NCBI RefSeq assembly: GCF_007997015.1
Contig: NZ_VOSM01000001.1
Coordinates: 744,001-808,000 of the forward strand
Length of the DNA stretch: 64,000 nucleotides
DNA from: Lujinxingia vulgaris
GTDB lineage: Bacteria > Myxococcota_A > Bradymonadia > Bradymonadales > Bradymonadaceae
Direction of reading: 5' to 3'
In this document: piece after piece, positions 11,714 through 22,931 of the stretch
Layout: each line of letters opens with the position of its first letter
Numbering within the stretch: the first letter of the stretch is position 1
Translations under genes and position numbers: made by a program
The notes under the pieces: generated by a model
Database searches by the model: none
What the model saw: the letters and a program-made list of their open reading frames with translations, nothing else
Told to the model about the DNA's origin: nothing

Positions 11714-12583
11714 ATGAGTGTAATGGTAGACGAGTCCACCCGGCTGATCGTGCAAGGGATCACCGGTTCGGTCGGTAGCTTTCATACCGAACAGATGATC
11801 GAGTACGGCACCAACATCGTCGGTGGCGTGACCCCGGGCAAGAGTGGCCAGAAGGTTCACGGCGCGCCGGTCTTCGATACGGTGGCCGAGGCGGTCGCCG
11901 AGACCGGGTGCAACGCCAGCGTCATTTACGTGCCGCCCCCCTTTGCGGCCGACGCGATCATGGAAGCGGCCGACGCCGGCGTGGAGCTGATCGTGGCCAT
12001 CACCGAAGGCGTGCCCGTCCAGGACATGATCACGGTGGTGCGTTACCTCAAAGACAAGAACGTGCGCCTCCTCGGTCCGAACTGCCCCGGTGTGATCAGC
12101 CCCGGTAAGTGCAAGATCGGCATTATGCCCGGTCATATTCACCTCCCGGGCAAGGTCGGCGTTGTGAGCCGCTCCGGCACGCTGACCTACGAAGCCGTCG
12201 GTCAGCTCACCGCGCTGGGCATCGGTCAGAGCACCTGCATCGGTATCGGTGGCGACCCGATCAACGGCATGAACTTCATCGACGCGCTCGAGCTCTTCGA
12301 GAACGACCCGGACACCGAAGCCGTCGTCATGATTGGCGAGATCGGTGGCACGGCCGAAGAAGAAGCCGCCGAATGGGTTCAGAAGAACATGAGCAAGCCT
12401 GTGGCGGGCTTCATCGCCGGCGCCTCGGCCCCTCCCGGAAAGCGCATGGGACACGCCGGCGCGATCATCTCCGGTGGCAAAGGCACTGCCGAAGAGAAGT
12501 TCAAGGCCATGGAAGCCGCCGGCATCGCCGTCTCGCGCTCGCCGGCCGAGATCGGCGAGACCCTCAAGAAAGCGATGGGCTGA
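11714..12583 (+). CDS. sucD: Succinate--CoA ligase subunit alpha
   Basis: Alpha subunit of succinyl-CoA synthetase, carrying the CoA-binding domain and the phosphorylated histidine. ATG 11714 is preceded by GAGG at 11704-11707. The product has 289 residues, normal for the family. Visible motifs are [28 protein letters not shown], the segment [20 protein letters not shown] and the active-site histidine near residue 247 in [12 protein letters not shown]. Together with sucC it forms the complete enzyme, and ndk follows 61 bases later, so the three may share a transcript concerned with nucleoside triphosphate supply. Confidence 0.98.
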   Translation: MSVMVDESTRLIVQGITGSVGSFHTEQMIEYGTNIVGGVTPGKSGQKVHGAPVFDTVAEAVAETGCNASVIYVPPPFAADAIMEAADAGVELIVAITEGVPVQDMITVVRYLKDKNVRLLGPNCPGVISPGKCKIGIMPGHIHLPGKVGVVSRSGTLTYEAVGQLTALGIGQSTCIGIGGDPINGMNFIDALELFENDPDTEAVVMIGEIGGTAEEEAAEWVQKNMSKPVAGFIAGASAPPGKRMGHAGAIISGGKGTAEEKFKAMEAAGIAVSRSPAEIGETLKKAMG

Positions 12584-12644
12584 GTTTGCCCTTTGTTTTT
12601 ATAGCGACACCCCAACATCCAACGATTGAATCTGGAGAAACACC

Positions 12645-13073
12645 ATGGCGATTGAACGCACCCTGAGCATCATCAAGCCCGACGGCGTGGAAAAGAACGT
12701 GATCGGCAAGATCATCGCGCGTTTTGAAGAAGAAGGCCTCACCCCGGTGGGCATCCGCATGGCGCACCTGGCCAGGCACGAAGCCGAAGGCTTCTACGCC
12801 GTGCACAAAGAGCGTCCCTTCTTCGGTGAGCTCGTTGAGTTCATGACCCGCGGCCCGGTGGTCGTGATGGCGCTGGAAGGCGAAGATGCCGTGGCCAAGA
12901 ACCGCGAGATCATGGGCGCCACCAACCCGGCCGAAGCTGCCGAAGGCACCCTGCGCGCGCTCTACGCCACCGATATTGGCGAGAACACCGTGCACGGCTC
13001 CGACTCGGCTGAGAACGCCGCGATCGAAATCAAGTACTTCTTCAGCGACGTGCAGCTCTTCTCACGCGGCTGA
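12645..13073 (+). CDS. ndk: Nucleoside diphosphate kinase
   Basis: Transfers the gamma phosphate between nucleoside di- and triphosphates through a phosphohistidine. At 142 residues it is standard length. It starts [18 protein letters not shown]; the nucleotide-binding KPDGV and the catalytic histidine near residue 117 in ENTVHGSDS are intact, followed by the usual C-terminal FF..QLF region. A GGAG lies close upstream of the ATG. It follows sucD, a sensible metabolic pairing, since succinyl-CoA synthetase can feed GDP/ADP to this enzyme. Confidence 0.98.
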   Translation: MAIERTLSIIKPDGVEKNVIGKIIARFEEEGLTPVGIRMAHLARHEAEGFYAVHKERPFFGELVEFMTRGPVVVMALEGEDAVAKNREIMGATNPAEAAEGTLRALYATDIGENTVHGSDSAENAAIEIKYFFSDVQLFSRG

Positions 13074-13080
13074 TTTCTGG

Positions 13081-13111
13081 GGCCGTCGCCGGCGTTGTGC
13101 CGGCGGCGGCC
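13081..13111 (+). terminator. Strong hairpin after ndk, probable terminator
   Basis: Thirteen paired positions with one G-U wobble: ggccgtcgccggc at 13081-13093 and gccggcggcggcc at 13099-13111, with a 5-base loop. It lies 7 bases past the ndk stop and lacks a real T-run, so termination is likely but not certain. Confidence 0.5.
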
Positions 13112-13267
13112 TTCACCTCGCGCACCGCATCGCGGACGCGGGGTGAATGCTCGGCTGACGCACCCATCACCAGGGGAGCGTGTGTTGAGCTGGCGGCACG
13201 GTTTGAGATCCCTACGCACTCGGCGTAGGCTCAGCTCGGCCGCCTTTTTTCTGAGAGAGAGACTCCC

Positions 13268-14431
13268 ATGCGACGCGAACGCTCCCCGAGCATCGACCAG
13301 GCGCTCGAAGCGCTGAGCCAGGGCACCGACGAACTCGGTCCCATTGACCTGAAAAACTTTAGCCAGGCCGAGCTCAAGAAGCTGCTCGCTGAGGGTTTTG
13401 GCGAGAAAGCCTTTCGCGCCAAGCAGGTCTACCAGTGGCTCTACCTGCACCTGGCCGACGACTTTGAGGCGATGACCAACCTCTCCAAAGGGCTGCGCGA
13501 GCAGCTCAGCGCGAAGGCCCGCGTCTCGCCATTGGAGTTTGACGGCTCGCATACCGCCAGCGATGGCACGACCAAGCTCACGTTTAAGTGTGACGATGGG
13601 GCGGTTATCGAGACGGTGTTCATTCCTTCGGAGGGGCGCAACACGCTGTGCATCTCCAGCCAGGTGGGCTGCGCGATGGGCTGCACCTTCTGCTACACGG
13701 CGAAGATGGGCCTAAAGCGCAACCTGAGCACAGCCGAGATCGTGGAGCAGGTCGTGCAGGCGCGCCGACGCATGGGCGATGTGAATGGCCACATCGGCAA
13801 CATCGTCTTCATGGGCATGGGTGAGCCGCTGCATAACGTCGACAACGTGATTCGCGCGATCCATATCCTGACCGATGAGCAGGGGCTGAACTTCTCGCGG
13901 CGCAAGGTCACCGTGTCGACCTCCGGGCTTGTGCCGGCGATCAAACGTCTGGGCGAAGAGACCGATGTGCAGCTCGCCATCAGCCTCAACGCCACCACCG
14001 ATGAGACGCGCGGGCAGATCATGCCGGTCAACGACCGCTGGGATCTTCAGACGTTGATGGCGGCGCTCAAGGAGTTTCCGCTGACCAACCGCGAGCGCAT
14101 CACCTTTGAGTACGTGATGATTCGCGACTTGAACGACACGCTCGAAGACGCGCAGCGCATCATTGAGCTGACGCGGGATATCCCCTCAAAAATCAACCTC
14201 ATCCCCTTCAACCCCCACCCGCGCACCCCCTTCCAGACCCCGCCGGAGGAGCGCATCGACGCGTTTCAGAAGTATCTGGTCGATCGTAACGTCGGCGTGT
14301 ACCGTCGGCGCACCCGGGGGCGCGATGAGATGGCCGCCTGCGGCCAACTCGGCAAACCCGGGGAGAAAGAGCCGCCGCACGTGCGCAAGCGGCTGGAAAA
14401 GTTTCGCAATGAGAGCCCGGCCAACGCCTGA
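13268..14431 (+). CDS. rlmN: Dual-specificity RNA methyltransferase RlmN (23S rRNA A2503 / tRNA A37)
   Basis: Radical-SAM enzyme methylating C2 of adenosine in 23S rRNA and some tRNAs. The 387-residue product carries the radical-SAM cluster motif CAMGCTFC with Cys at about 135, 139 and 142. The methyl-transfer Cys pair is present: about residue 128 (LCISSQVGC) and about 358 (DEMAACGQL). Other landmarks are FMGMGEPLHN, VTVSTSGLVP and IPFNPHP. A short N-terminal extension (SPSIDQALEALSQG) precedes the conserved domain. ATG 13268 has a purine-rich leader. The RlmN call, rather than Cfr, follows from length and housekeeping context. Confidence 0.96.
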   Translation: MRRERSPSIDQALEALSQGTDELGPIDLKNFSQAELKKLLAEGFGEKAFRAKQVYQWLYLHLADDFEAMTNLSKGLREQLSAKARVSPLEFDGSHTASDGTTKLTFKCDDGAVIETVFIPSEGRNTLCISSQVGCAMGCTFCYTAKMGLKRNLSTAEIVEQVVQARRRMGDVNGHIGNIVFMGMGEPLHNVDNVIRAIHILTDEQGLNFSRRKVTVSTSGLVPAIKRLGEETDVQLAISLNATTDETRGQIMPVNDRWDLQTLMAALKEFPLTNRERITFEYVMIRDLNDTLEDAQRIIELTRDIPSKINLIPFNPHPRTPFQTPPEERIDAFQKYLVDRNVGVYRRRTRGRDEMAACGQLGKPGEKEPPHVRKRLEKFRNESPANA

Positions 14432-14505
14432 GTGTGAACAGGCCGAGCGCGTAGTTCATTAAAGCATCGGGCGCTGTGGTGCGTCTGAACGGAGTGAGTC
14501 CAGGC

Positions 14506-15432
14506 ATGAGTCTTTTGGTCGTAGGGTCGGTGGCGTTTGATTCGGTTGAGACGCCTTTTGGTAAGGCAGAAGAAGCCATCGGCGGGTCGGCGATGTTCTT
14601 CTCCACCTCCGCCAGTTATTTCACCGACGTGCAGCTCGTCGCGGTGATCGGGGAAGACTTCCCGCAGGAAGAAGTCGACTTTTTAAACTCCCGTAAGATC
14701 GACTGTGAGGGGCTTCATCGTGTGGCCGGCAAGACCTTCCGCTGGGAGGGCAAGTACGGCTTCGATCTCAATGAGGCCATCACGCTGGACACGCAGCTCA
14801 ACGTCTTCGGTGACTTCCACCCGAAGTTGCCCGAGAGCTACCGCAACGCCGATATCGTCTTTTTGGCCAACATCGACCCCAGCCTCCTGCTGGTGGTGCT
14901 TGAGCAGGTCAAAAATCCTCGCCTGGTCGTGGCCGATACGATGAACTTCTGGATCGACGGTCCCAAGCGCGACGAGCTCGAGCGGGTCTTGAGTAAGGTC
15001 GATATGCTGGTGATCAACGAAGGCGAGGCGCGTAAGCTCGGTGGTGAGGCCAACGTGGTCAAGGCCGCGCGTGCCATTCAGGCCAGGGGGCCGAAGCACC
15101 TGGTGATCAAGCGCGGCGAGTACGGCGCGCTGCTTTTCAGCGGCGAAGAGATCTTCTTTGCGCCGGCCTATCCGCTGGAGTCGGTCTTTGATCCGACCGG
15201 CGCCGGCGACACCTTCGCGGGGGGCCTGCTGGGCTACCTCTCGAGCTGTGAGACCATTGGTACCAGAGAGCTTCGCCAGGCCACCGTGGTGGGCTGTGTG
15301 ATGGCGAGCTTCTGTGTGGAAGATTTCAGCCTCAACGCGCTGCGCGATCTGAACACGAAGGCGATTGAAGAGCGTTTTGGGCTTTTTGAGCAGCTTGTCG
15401 GGTTTGGTCCGCTGGAGCCGCTGGACGCCTGA
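14506..15432 (+). CDS. PfkB-family sugar/nucleoside kinase
   Basis: Ribokinase-like cytoplasmic phosphotransferase of 308 residues. I prefer ATG 14506 (MSLLVVGSVAFDSVETPFG), with GGAG at 14491-14494; a GTG start 30 bases earlier is possible. The N-terminal VVGSVAFDS and GGSAMFFSTSASYF match the family's substrate-side strand and glycine motif. The C-terminal signature DPTGAGDTFAGGLLGYL contains the catalytic base Asp and anion hole. Substrate is not evident: the lid region (HRVAGKTFRWEGKYGFDL) does not identify ribose, adenosine or fructose phosphate. It lies between rlmN and a lipoprotein gene, with no pathway context. Confidence 0.88.
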   Translation: MSLLVVGSVAFDSVETPFGKAEEAIGGSAMFFSTSASYFTDVQLVAVIGEDFPQEEVDFLNSRKIDCEGLHRVAGKTFRWEGKYGFDLNEAITLDTQLNVFGDFHPKLPESYRNADIVFLANIDPSLLLVVLEQVKNPRLVVADTMNFWIDGPKRDELERVLSKVDMLVINEGEARKLGGEANVVKAARAIQARGPKHLVIKRGEYGALLFSGEEIFFAPAYPLESVFDPTGAGDTFAGGLLGYLSSCETIGTRELRQATVVGCVMASFCVEDFSLNALRDLNTKAIEERFGLFEQLVGFGPLEPLDA

Positions 15433-15492
15433 CGATGTCGGTAGGAAGGGTCGGCACCCGCTGCCGAAGATGAACTTAGATGAGGTAGAGCG

Positions 15493-16275
15493 ATGAAAAT
15501 GTCGAATGCGTGGATGGTGTGGTTGGCCTCGGCGGCCCTTCTGGGCACGGCGGCCTGCGGTGGAGAGACCGATGAGGAGGTCGACGCGGGCGTGGAAGCC
15601 GACGCGGACGCCGGCGATGACGAAGCTGGCGAGTACGCCGAAGAGCCCGAGTTTGAGGCGCAGTACGACATGCGCTTTAACGCCTTTGCGTTTGAGCAGG
15701 GCACGCCGGGCTTTTCGCTCAACAGCCCGCTTGAGTACTTCCTGGACCAGAGCCTGGATTACCCGGTCGTGGTGCTGGTGGAACTTCGCGATATCGACAC
15801 CGCCGCGGGCACCCTGCAGGTGCGCGGCGGTGCCGGGCTGAAGACCGCCACCGAGGGTGAGTACGTCTGGGATGAAGAGGTCGCGGAGCCGGAGGCGGTG
15901 GCGGGCACCATCGCTGCCAATGGCGATTTTGAGGCGACGCTGCCGCTCCTGAGCTTTGTGGCCACGGTGGAGTCGGGCGACGAGATCAACAAGACGGTGA
16001 TCCCGATTCGCGACCTGGCCATCGACGCGAAACTGCAGGCCAGCGCGGCTGGTGAGAACCCGGTGATCAACGACGGGATGCTCAGCGGGTTTGTGCTGCT
16101 CTCCGAGATCGAAGATGTGGGGCTGACCATTGTTCCCGGCCAGAATCCTCTTCCGCTGACGCAACTCTTCGGCGGACCGGAGTCGGTGAATTACGATTAC
16201 GATGAAGATGGCGAGAACGACGCCTGGCAGCTCAGCGCGACGTTCAGCGCCGAGCAGACCGTGATCGTGGAGTGA
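15493..16275 (+). CDS. Predicted lipoprotein with acidic linker, unknown function
   Basis: A lipobox ends the signal peptide: after a hydrophobic stretch (MVWLASAALLGTAAC) the modified Cys would be residue 22. Directly behind it lies a strongly acidic linker of Asp, Glu, Ala and Gly (about residues 25-55), typical of surface lipoproteins in delta-proteobacteria. The remaining roughly 200 residues read as beta-rich, with no catalytic motif I recognise. A late segment (NYDYDEDGENDAWQL) resembles a calcium-binding Asp-rich loop. Its promoter and partners are unknown; a near-consensus promoter for the next gene begins 82 bases past its stop. Confidence 0.8.
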   Translation: MKMSNAWMVWLASAALLGTAACGGETDEEVDAGVEADADAGDDEAGEYAEEPEFEAQYDMRFNAFAFEQGTPGFSLNSPLEYFLDQSLDYPVVVLVELRDIDTAAGTLQVRGGAGLKTATEGEYVWDEEVAEPEAVAGTIAANGDFEATLPLLSFVATVESGDEINKTVIPIRDLAIDAKLQASAAGENPVINDGMLSGFVLLSEIEDVGLTIVPGQNPLPLTQLFGGPESVNYDYDEDGENDAWQLSATFSAEQTVIVE

Positions 16276-16350
16276 TTGCAGACCGACCTCGTGGCCGAAA
16301 GTGGTCGCGAGGTCGGTGCTGGCTGCGGCATGGTGAGTGCGCCGCTACAC

Positions 16351-16387
16351 GGGCCGATTGACACCGTCGATCGGCCCTCTCTACAAT
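16351..16387 (+). promoter_or_regulatory. Near-consensus housekeeping promoter of the Ser/Thr kinase gene, overlapped by an inverted repeat
   Basis: The -35 TTGACA (16358-16363) and -10 TACAAT (16382-16387) are separated by 18 bases. An 8-bp inverted repeat, gggccgat (16351-16358) and atcggccc (16370-16377), covers the -35 edge and spacer. It may be an operator or the tail hairpin of the preceding lipoprotein gene. Confidence 0.65.
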
Positions 16388-16436
16388 CGCCGCTTCGATC
16401 GGGTGACTCATTTCCGGGTTCGACTGGCGACGCGTT

Positions 16437-17768
16437 GTGCGAGAAGCCGGCCCGACGCGCAAAAGACGTAGGCGAAGCGTGGAACGCGAGAACCGACAGC
16501 TCGGGGAGTATCGGCTGCTGGCCCATCTGGCCAAAGGTGGGCAGTCGGCGGTGTTTCTTGCGGCGCGCGGTGGGCCGCACGGCTTCTTCCGCCCGGTGGT
16601 GATCAAGGGCATCCCGGACCGCAACCTGGGCGATCGCCGCTTTGAGGCGCTCTTTTATAAAGAAGCGACGGTCTCCTCGCGTTTTTCGCATCCGCACGTG
16701 GTCACGGTGCACGACGCCAAGCAGGTGGGCGATGAGCACTTTATGGTCATGGATTATGTGGCCGGTCAGACCGTCGCGGACCTCGCGCAGCGGGCGTTCT
16801 CGCAGGGCGACGGGCTGAGCCTGCACGAGTCGCTGCTCATCGTGGCGGATGCGTGTGAGGGGCTCGACTATGTGCACGGTTTTGTGGACATCGATCAGCA
16901 GAGCTACTCGATTGTGCACTGCGATATCAGCCCGCAGAACCTGATGGTGACCTACCAGGGCATCACGCGGGTCTTCGATTTTGGCATCGCGCAGGTGGTG
17001 GGGGAGACGGCGGGGGGCAGCGATGAGCTGGTGGGCGGAAAGTTTGCCTACATGAGCCCGGAGCAATGCCGTGGTGAAGGCGTGGACGGGCGCTCGGACA
17101 TCTTCAGCCTGGGTGTGATCGCCTATGAGCTTGTGAGCGCGCAGCGACTCTTCCGCCGTGGTTCGGTCGAGGAGGTCAAAGAGGCGCTTTTGACGGAGCC
17201 GATCGATGCGCCGAGCACGGCCTCGGAGTGGGTGCCGGCGGAGATTGACCCGATCATCATGAGGGCGCTTGAGCGGGATCCGGCCGAGCGTTATCAGCGC
17301 GCTGGCGAGTTCGGCGCGGCGATCCGGGCGTATCTGACGGGGCTGGGCGTTGATCTCGAAGCGCTACGTGAGGGGCTCGGTGGGAAGGTTGCGGCGCTCT
17401 TTGCGCAGGAGCGCCAGGAGGTTGCCCGCGCACTCCGAGACGCCCGCGAGCAGATGAGTGACCAGGCGCTCCGACCGCCCAGTGAGGCGTCGGTGGAGGT
17501 CGCGACCTACCGCGCCCAACTCGTCGCCAGCGAAGAGGCGCTGGAAGAAGCGCACGCCCGCGTCGAAGAGCTGAGCCTGGGGGCGCAGCGGGGCGCGGAG
17601 CTTATCGGCGCGCTCTCCGACGAGGTGCGCGCGCTGCGTCGGCGCCAGAGCTACTTTGTGGCGGCGATCGTGGCGCTCTCACTCTTTGCGGCGGCGATTG
17701 CCACTTTCTCGATGACCGAGCTGGGCGCCGGCGCGACAGCGAGCGCCGAGGCCGCGCAGCAGGACTGA
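16437..17768 (+). CDS. Hanks-type Ser/Thr protein kinase with degenerate HRD motif and C-terminal membrane helix
   Basis: Kinase of 443 residues if GTG 16437 is used; GTG 16479 is an alternative. The glycine loop is AKGGQSAVFLA, the ATP-anchoring Lys is about residue 57 (VVIKGI), and the catalytic loop reads HCDISPQN at about 161-168, with Cys where HRD has Arg. DFG is intact at about 181-183 and the APE equivalent is MSPEQ. After the kinase domain comes a heptad-rich region of about 100 residues, then a membrane helix near 411-430 (YFVAAIVALSLFAAAIATF) and a short Ala-rich end. The kinase domain therefore lies in the cytoplasm with little beyond the membrane to sense. Catalytic Asp and Lys are kept, so activity is plausible. 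Confidence 0.92.
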   Translation: MREAGPTRKRRRRSVERENRQLGEYRLLAHLAKGGQSAVFLAARGGPHGFFRPVVIKGIPDRNLGDRRFEALFYKEATVSSRFSHPHVVTVHDAKQVGDEHFMVMDYVAGQTVADLAQRAFSQGDGLSLHESLLIVADACEGLDYVHGFVDIDQQSYSIVHCDISPQNLMVTYQGITRVFDFGIAQVVGETAGGSDELVGGKFAYMSPEQCRGEGVDGRSDIFSLGVIAYELVSAQRLFRRGSVEEVKEALLTEPIDAPSTASEWVPAEIDPIIMRALERDPAERYQRAGEFGAAIRAYLTGLGVDLEALREGLGGKVAALFAQERQEVARALRDAREQMSDQALRPPSEASVEVATYRAQLVASEEALEEAHARVEELSLGAQRGAELIGALSDEVRALRRRQSYFVAAIVALSLFAAAIATFSMTELGAGATASAEAAQQD

Positions 17769-17818
17769 GGCCGCTGAGGCGCATCATTAAAGAACTTCGG
17801 CGCAATTGTGCATGGATC

Positions 17819-17852
17819 AAAAAAGCCCGGGCTCGATGAGCCCGGGCTTTTT
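17819..17852. terminator. Bidirectional intrinsic terminator between the kinase gene and alaS
   Basis: Perfect 10-bp stem gcccgggctc (17825-17834) and gagcccgggc (17838-17847) with a 3-base loop, flanked by A6 on the left and T6 on the right. It serves the convergent kinase (plus) and alaS (minus) genes. Confidence 0.92.
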
Positions 17853-17871
17853 TGCGTCATTCAGATGAGCC

Positions 17872-20532
<2,661 letters not shown>

Positions 20533-20909
20533 AGCGTCCACATCGTATGGCGAGTTCGAGCTGAGAGCGGGGCCGCGGCGACGCGAGATCGGCCGAGGCA
20601 TCGGGAGCAAAGAACAGCCTTGCTCGCGAGTGTCTTCCGCGCGCGTGCGGTCAATGGGGGCGGTGTTTAGCACGGGGGGAAGCGCAGAATCAACAAGGGC
20701 GCGGCGAATGCGCGCTGCCGCGCGGGTCTGCGGGCGATTTCGGTCCGGACTGAGGAGGCGGGGGAGAAGGGCGGCCGGGAAATTTTTTGACGGCGCGGAC
20801 AATCTCGACGAGCCTGAGTGGGTACTGAGAGCGGCCTCGATGCCTGGCCCCCGGCCGTGCAGGCTTAATGTGTAGCCTGTGGGATTGTGAAAGTGACACT
20901 GGAAGGTTT
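20533..20909. other. Intergenic region between divergent alaS and TPR-protein genes
   Basis: No supported gene in these 377 bases. Open frames here give Arg/Ala/Pro-rich translations with no ribosome-binding site. It contains the candidate alaS promoter described separately and GGAAGG immediately before the plus-strand gene. Confidence 0.6.
20664..20693 (-). promoter_or_regulatory. Candidate alaS promoter
   Basis: Read on the minus strand: TTGATT (complement of 20688-20693), 18 bases, TAAACA (complement of 20664-20669). It would give a leader of about 125 bases before alaS. Match is moderate and unverified. Confidence 0.4.
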
Positions 20910-21950
20910 ATGAAAGTATTGCTTGAGCTTTTGGGCGACGCCTGTCGAGTTTTAAAGGGTGTGGAGACGCTCTCGGAGTTTCGCCCCGAATCGCGCGACC
21001 GTATGCGTGAGCTGCTCTCCCAGCTTCGCCTGGAGCTCGATCGCCTGCTCGATGCCGATGCGCCGGTCGACCCGGAGTTGGCCGGTCGCGAGCCCTTTTT
21101 GCAGCGGGCGCTCGAGGCGATCGCCTCCCAGAGTTACGTGGAGGCGCGCGCGGTGCTGGCTGAGGCGGTGGAGCGCTTCCCGCAGGATTTTGAGTTCTTG
21201 AGTTATCTGGGGCTCATCGCCTGGGAGCAGGGCGACCTTGTGGAGGCCGAGCGTTCCTATCGGCGCGCGATGGAGGTGGTCTTTGCCGAGGGGCTTAACG
21301 CCGGGGAGGTGGAGAGCGGCGACGATCCGGTGCTTCGCGCCGTGGAGGGTCGCGCGCTTTGCCTCTATCGGCTGGGTGAGCTTGAGGCGGCGCAGCGCCA
21401 TTTTGAGTGGCTGGGCTCGAACTTCCCCGAGCAGTACATCGGCTGTCTCTTTCTGGCCGGGGAGGCCTACCACCGCATGGGGCTTCTGCGGGAGGCGCTG
21501 CGTTGTTATGAGGCGGTGCCCGTGGAGCCGGCGGTGCTCTACAACCGGGGGCTGGCGCTCTACGGCTGCGACCGGCTCGAGGAGTCGGCGCGGGCGTTGA
21601 TCGAAGGGTTTGTCGCAAACATCTATGTGGCGATGACGCTGCTGGGGCGCTTTGGATACCGTCGCCCCTGCACGCCGGGCTACCTGGGCAGTGAGGCGTA
21701 TGCCGAGGAGCTTGTGGAGGCCTGCGTCGGGCTCTGGCACGGGCATCCGGGGAGCGTGCGATTTATGGAGCGCTGCTTCGACCATCCGCTGGTGCAGGCG
21801 CATCTGCAGCAATGCGGGGAGCAGGGCGGCACGCGTCTTTTGCAGGCCGGAGAGAGCGGGGTGGAGACCGACGCGTTTCTGGAGCAGCTCAACGACGCGG
21901 GCACCCTGCAGAGCATGGCGCGGCGCGTGATTCAGCGCCTGGATGCCTGA
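20910..21950 (+). CDS. TPR-type tetratricopeptide protein, unknown function
   Basis: ATG 20910 (MKVLLELLGDACRVLKG) follows GGAAGG at 20901-20906. The 346-residue product has no signal peptide. An N-terminal helical segment of about 60 residues is followed by TPR-like repeats: SYVEARAVLAEAVERFPQDF, then DLVEAERSYRRAMEVVFAEG, then GELEAAQRHFEWLGSNFPEQ and GLLREALRCYEAVPVEPAVL. The last third (from about residue 240) is less regular. It probably acts as a cytoplasmic protein-binding scaffold. It faces alaS head to head and converges with the channel gene, so context gives no function. Confidence 0.8.
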   Translation: MKVLLELLGDACRVLKGVETLSEFRPESRDRMRELLSQLRLELDRLLDADAPVDPELAGREPFLQRALEAIASQSYVEARAVLAEAVERFPQDFEFLSYLGLIAWEQGDLVEAERSYRRAMEVVFAEGLNAGEVESGDDPVLRAVEGRALCLYRLGELEAAQRHFEWLGSNFPEQYIGCLFLAGEAYHRMGLLREALRCYEAVPVEPAVLYNRGLALYGCDRLEESARALIEGFVANIYVAMTLLGRFGYRRPCTPGYLGSEAYAEELVEACVGLWHGHPGSVRFMERCFDHPLVQAHLQQCGEQGGTRLLQAGESGVETDAFLEQLNDAGTLQSMARRVIQRLDA

Positions 21951-21983
21951 GCTGAGCGACTCGCCAGAGGGTTGAGGCACCGC

Positions 21984-22916
21984 TCAGGTGGGGGAGTCGC
22001 CGGAGGTGGTCGCCAGGGTATCTTCGCGCGCGGTGCGGCGGCTGCGCGTCTCCGAAGAGGTCGCGCTCTCGCGCAGCTGCGCGATGAGGGCTGAGCCCTC
22101 CAGACTTTCGCTCAGATGAATGACCCGCTGGGGAAGGGGAACGTCCACACCCAGATCGCGCAGCCGGGCGTGAATCGCGCCGGTGAGCTCGCTCTTGGCC
22201 GAGACGTAGTTCTGGCGCTCGCTCCACGCGCGCACCAAAAGCTCCATGCCGTTTTCGCCAAAACGGTCGATCAGCACAATCGGGGCGGGTTCATCGAGGA
22301 TCGTGGGCAGCGCGTGCATCGTGTGGGTGAGCTTTCGTTGCAGCACCAGAAGATCGCAATCAAAGGGCACCCGGACCGCCACCTCAATGCGGCGTACGCC
22401 GTAGAGGGTGTAGTTGATGATCGTGCTCTTGAGCAGCACCTCGTTGGGGATGCGCACCATCAGGTTGTCGAAGGTGCGGATGCGCGTGCTCAGAAGATCG
22501 ATGGAGATCACCGTGCCCAGGGTGGTGTCGATTTTGACGGTGTCGTCGATCGAGAAGGGCCGATCCATAAAGAGAAAAAAGCCCGAGATGATGTTGGAGA
22601 CGCTGGTCTGGGCGGCAAAACCCAGCGCGACGGTGAAGATGCCGGCGGCGGCCAGAAGTCCGCTCAGCTGCACGCCCAGCGCGCTGAGCGCGATGAGCAC
22701 CACGAGCATAAAGGCGCCGTAAAAGGCTGTCTTGCTGGCGATGACGGCGCTGTGAGGGCTTGCGCCGTGGCGCAGTCGCACCACGCGCTCGACCCCGCGG
22801 GCAAAGAACTTCGCGATGAAGTAGCCCACAATGACCCAGAAGACGCCCAGGATATAGGGCTCAATGCCCTCCCAGCCGCCCAGGCGAGTGAGCCAGCGGT
22901 TGATGGTCTCGTTCAT
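21984..22916 (-). CDS. MscS-family mechanosensitive ion channel
   Basis: Small-conductance mechanosensitive channel protein in the inner membrane, 310 residues. Three membrane helices lie near residues 20-38, 55-80 and 84-107. The pore-lining TM3 and its hinge carry LLAAAGIFTVALGFAAQTSV and SNIISGFFLFMDRPFSIDD. The beta domain (TVISIDLLSTRIRTFDN, VRIPNEVLL) and C-terminal alpha/beta vestibule follow, ending in a charged, Ser/Thr-rich tail. It starts 15 bases after the upstream minus-strand gene, so the two are very likely cotranscribed. An osmotic-shock safety-valve role is expected from the family. Confidence 0.95.
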   Translation of the reverse strand: MNETINRWLTRLGGWEGIEPYILGVFWVIVGYFIAKFFARGVERVVRLRHGASPHSAVIASKTAFYGAFMLVVLIALSALGVQLSGLLAAAGIFTVALGFAAQTSVSNIISGFFLFMDRPFSIDDTVKIDTTLGTVISIDLLSTRIRTFDNLMVRIPNEVLLKSTIINYTLYGVRRIEVAVRVPFDCDLLVLQRKLTHTMHALPTILDEPAPIVLIDRFGENGMELLVRAWSERQNYVSAKSELTGAIHARLRDLGVDVPLPQRVIHLSESLEGSALIAQLRESATSSETRSRRTAREDTLATTSGDSPT

Positions 22917-22931
22917 AGGGGTGTCTGGGGC

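Noticed and set aside
20533-20802. A 90-codon N-terminal extension of alaS
   Set aside because: The extension is Arg/Pro-rich and unlike any AlaRS. The conserved start with normal total length is at 20532 or 20529.
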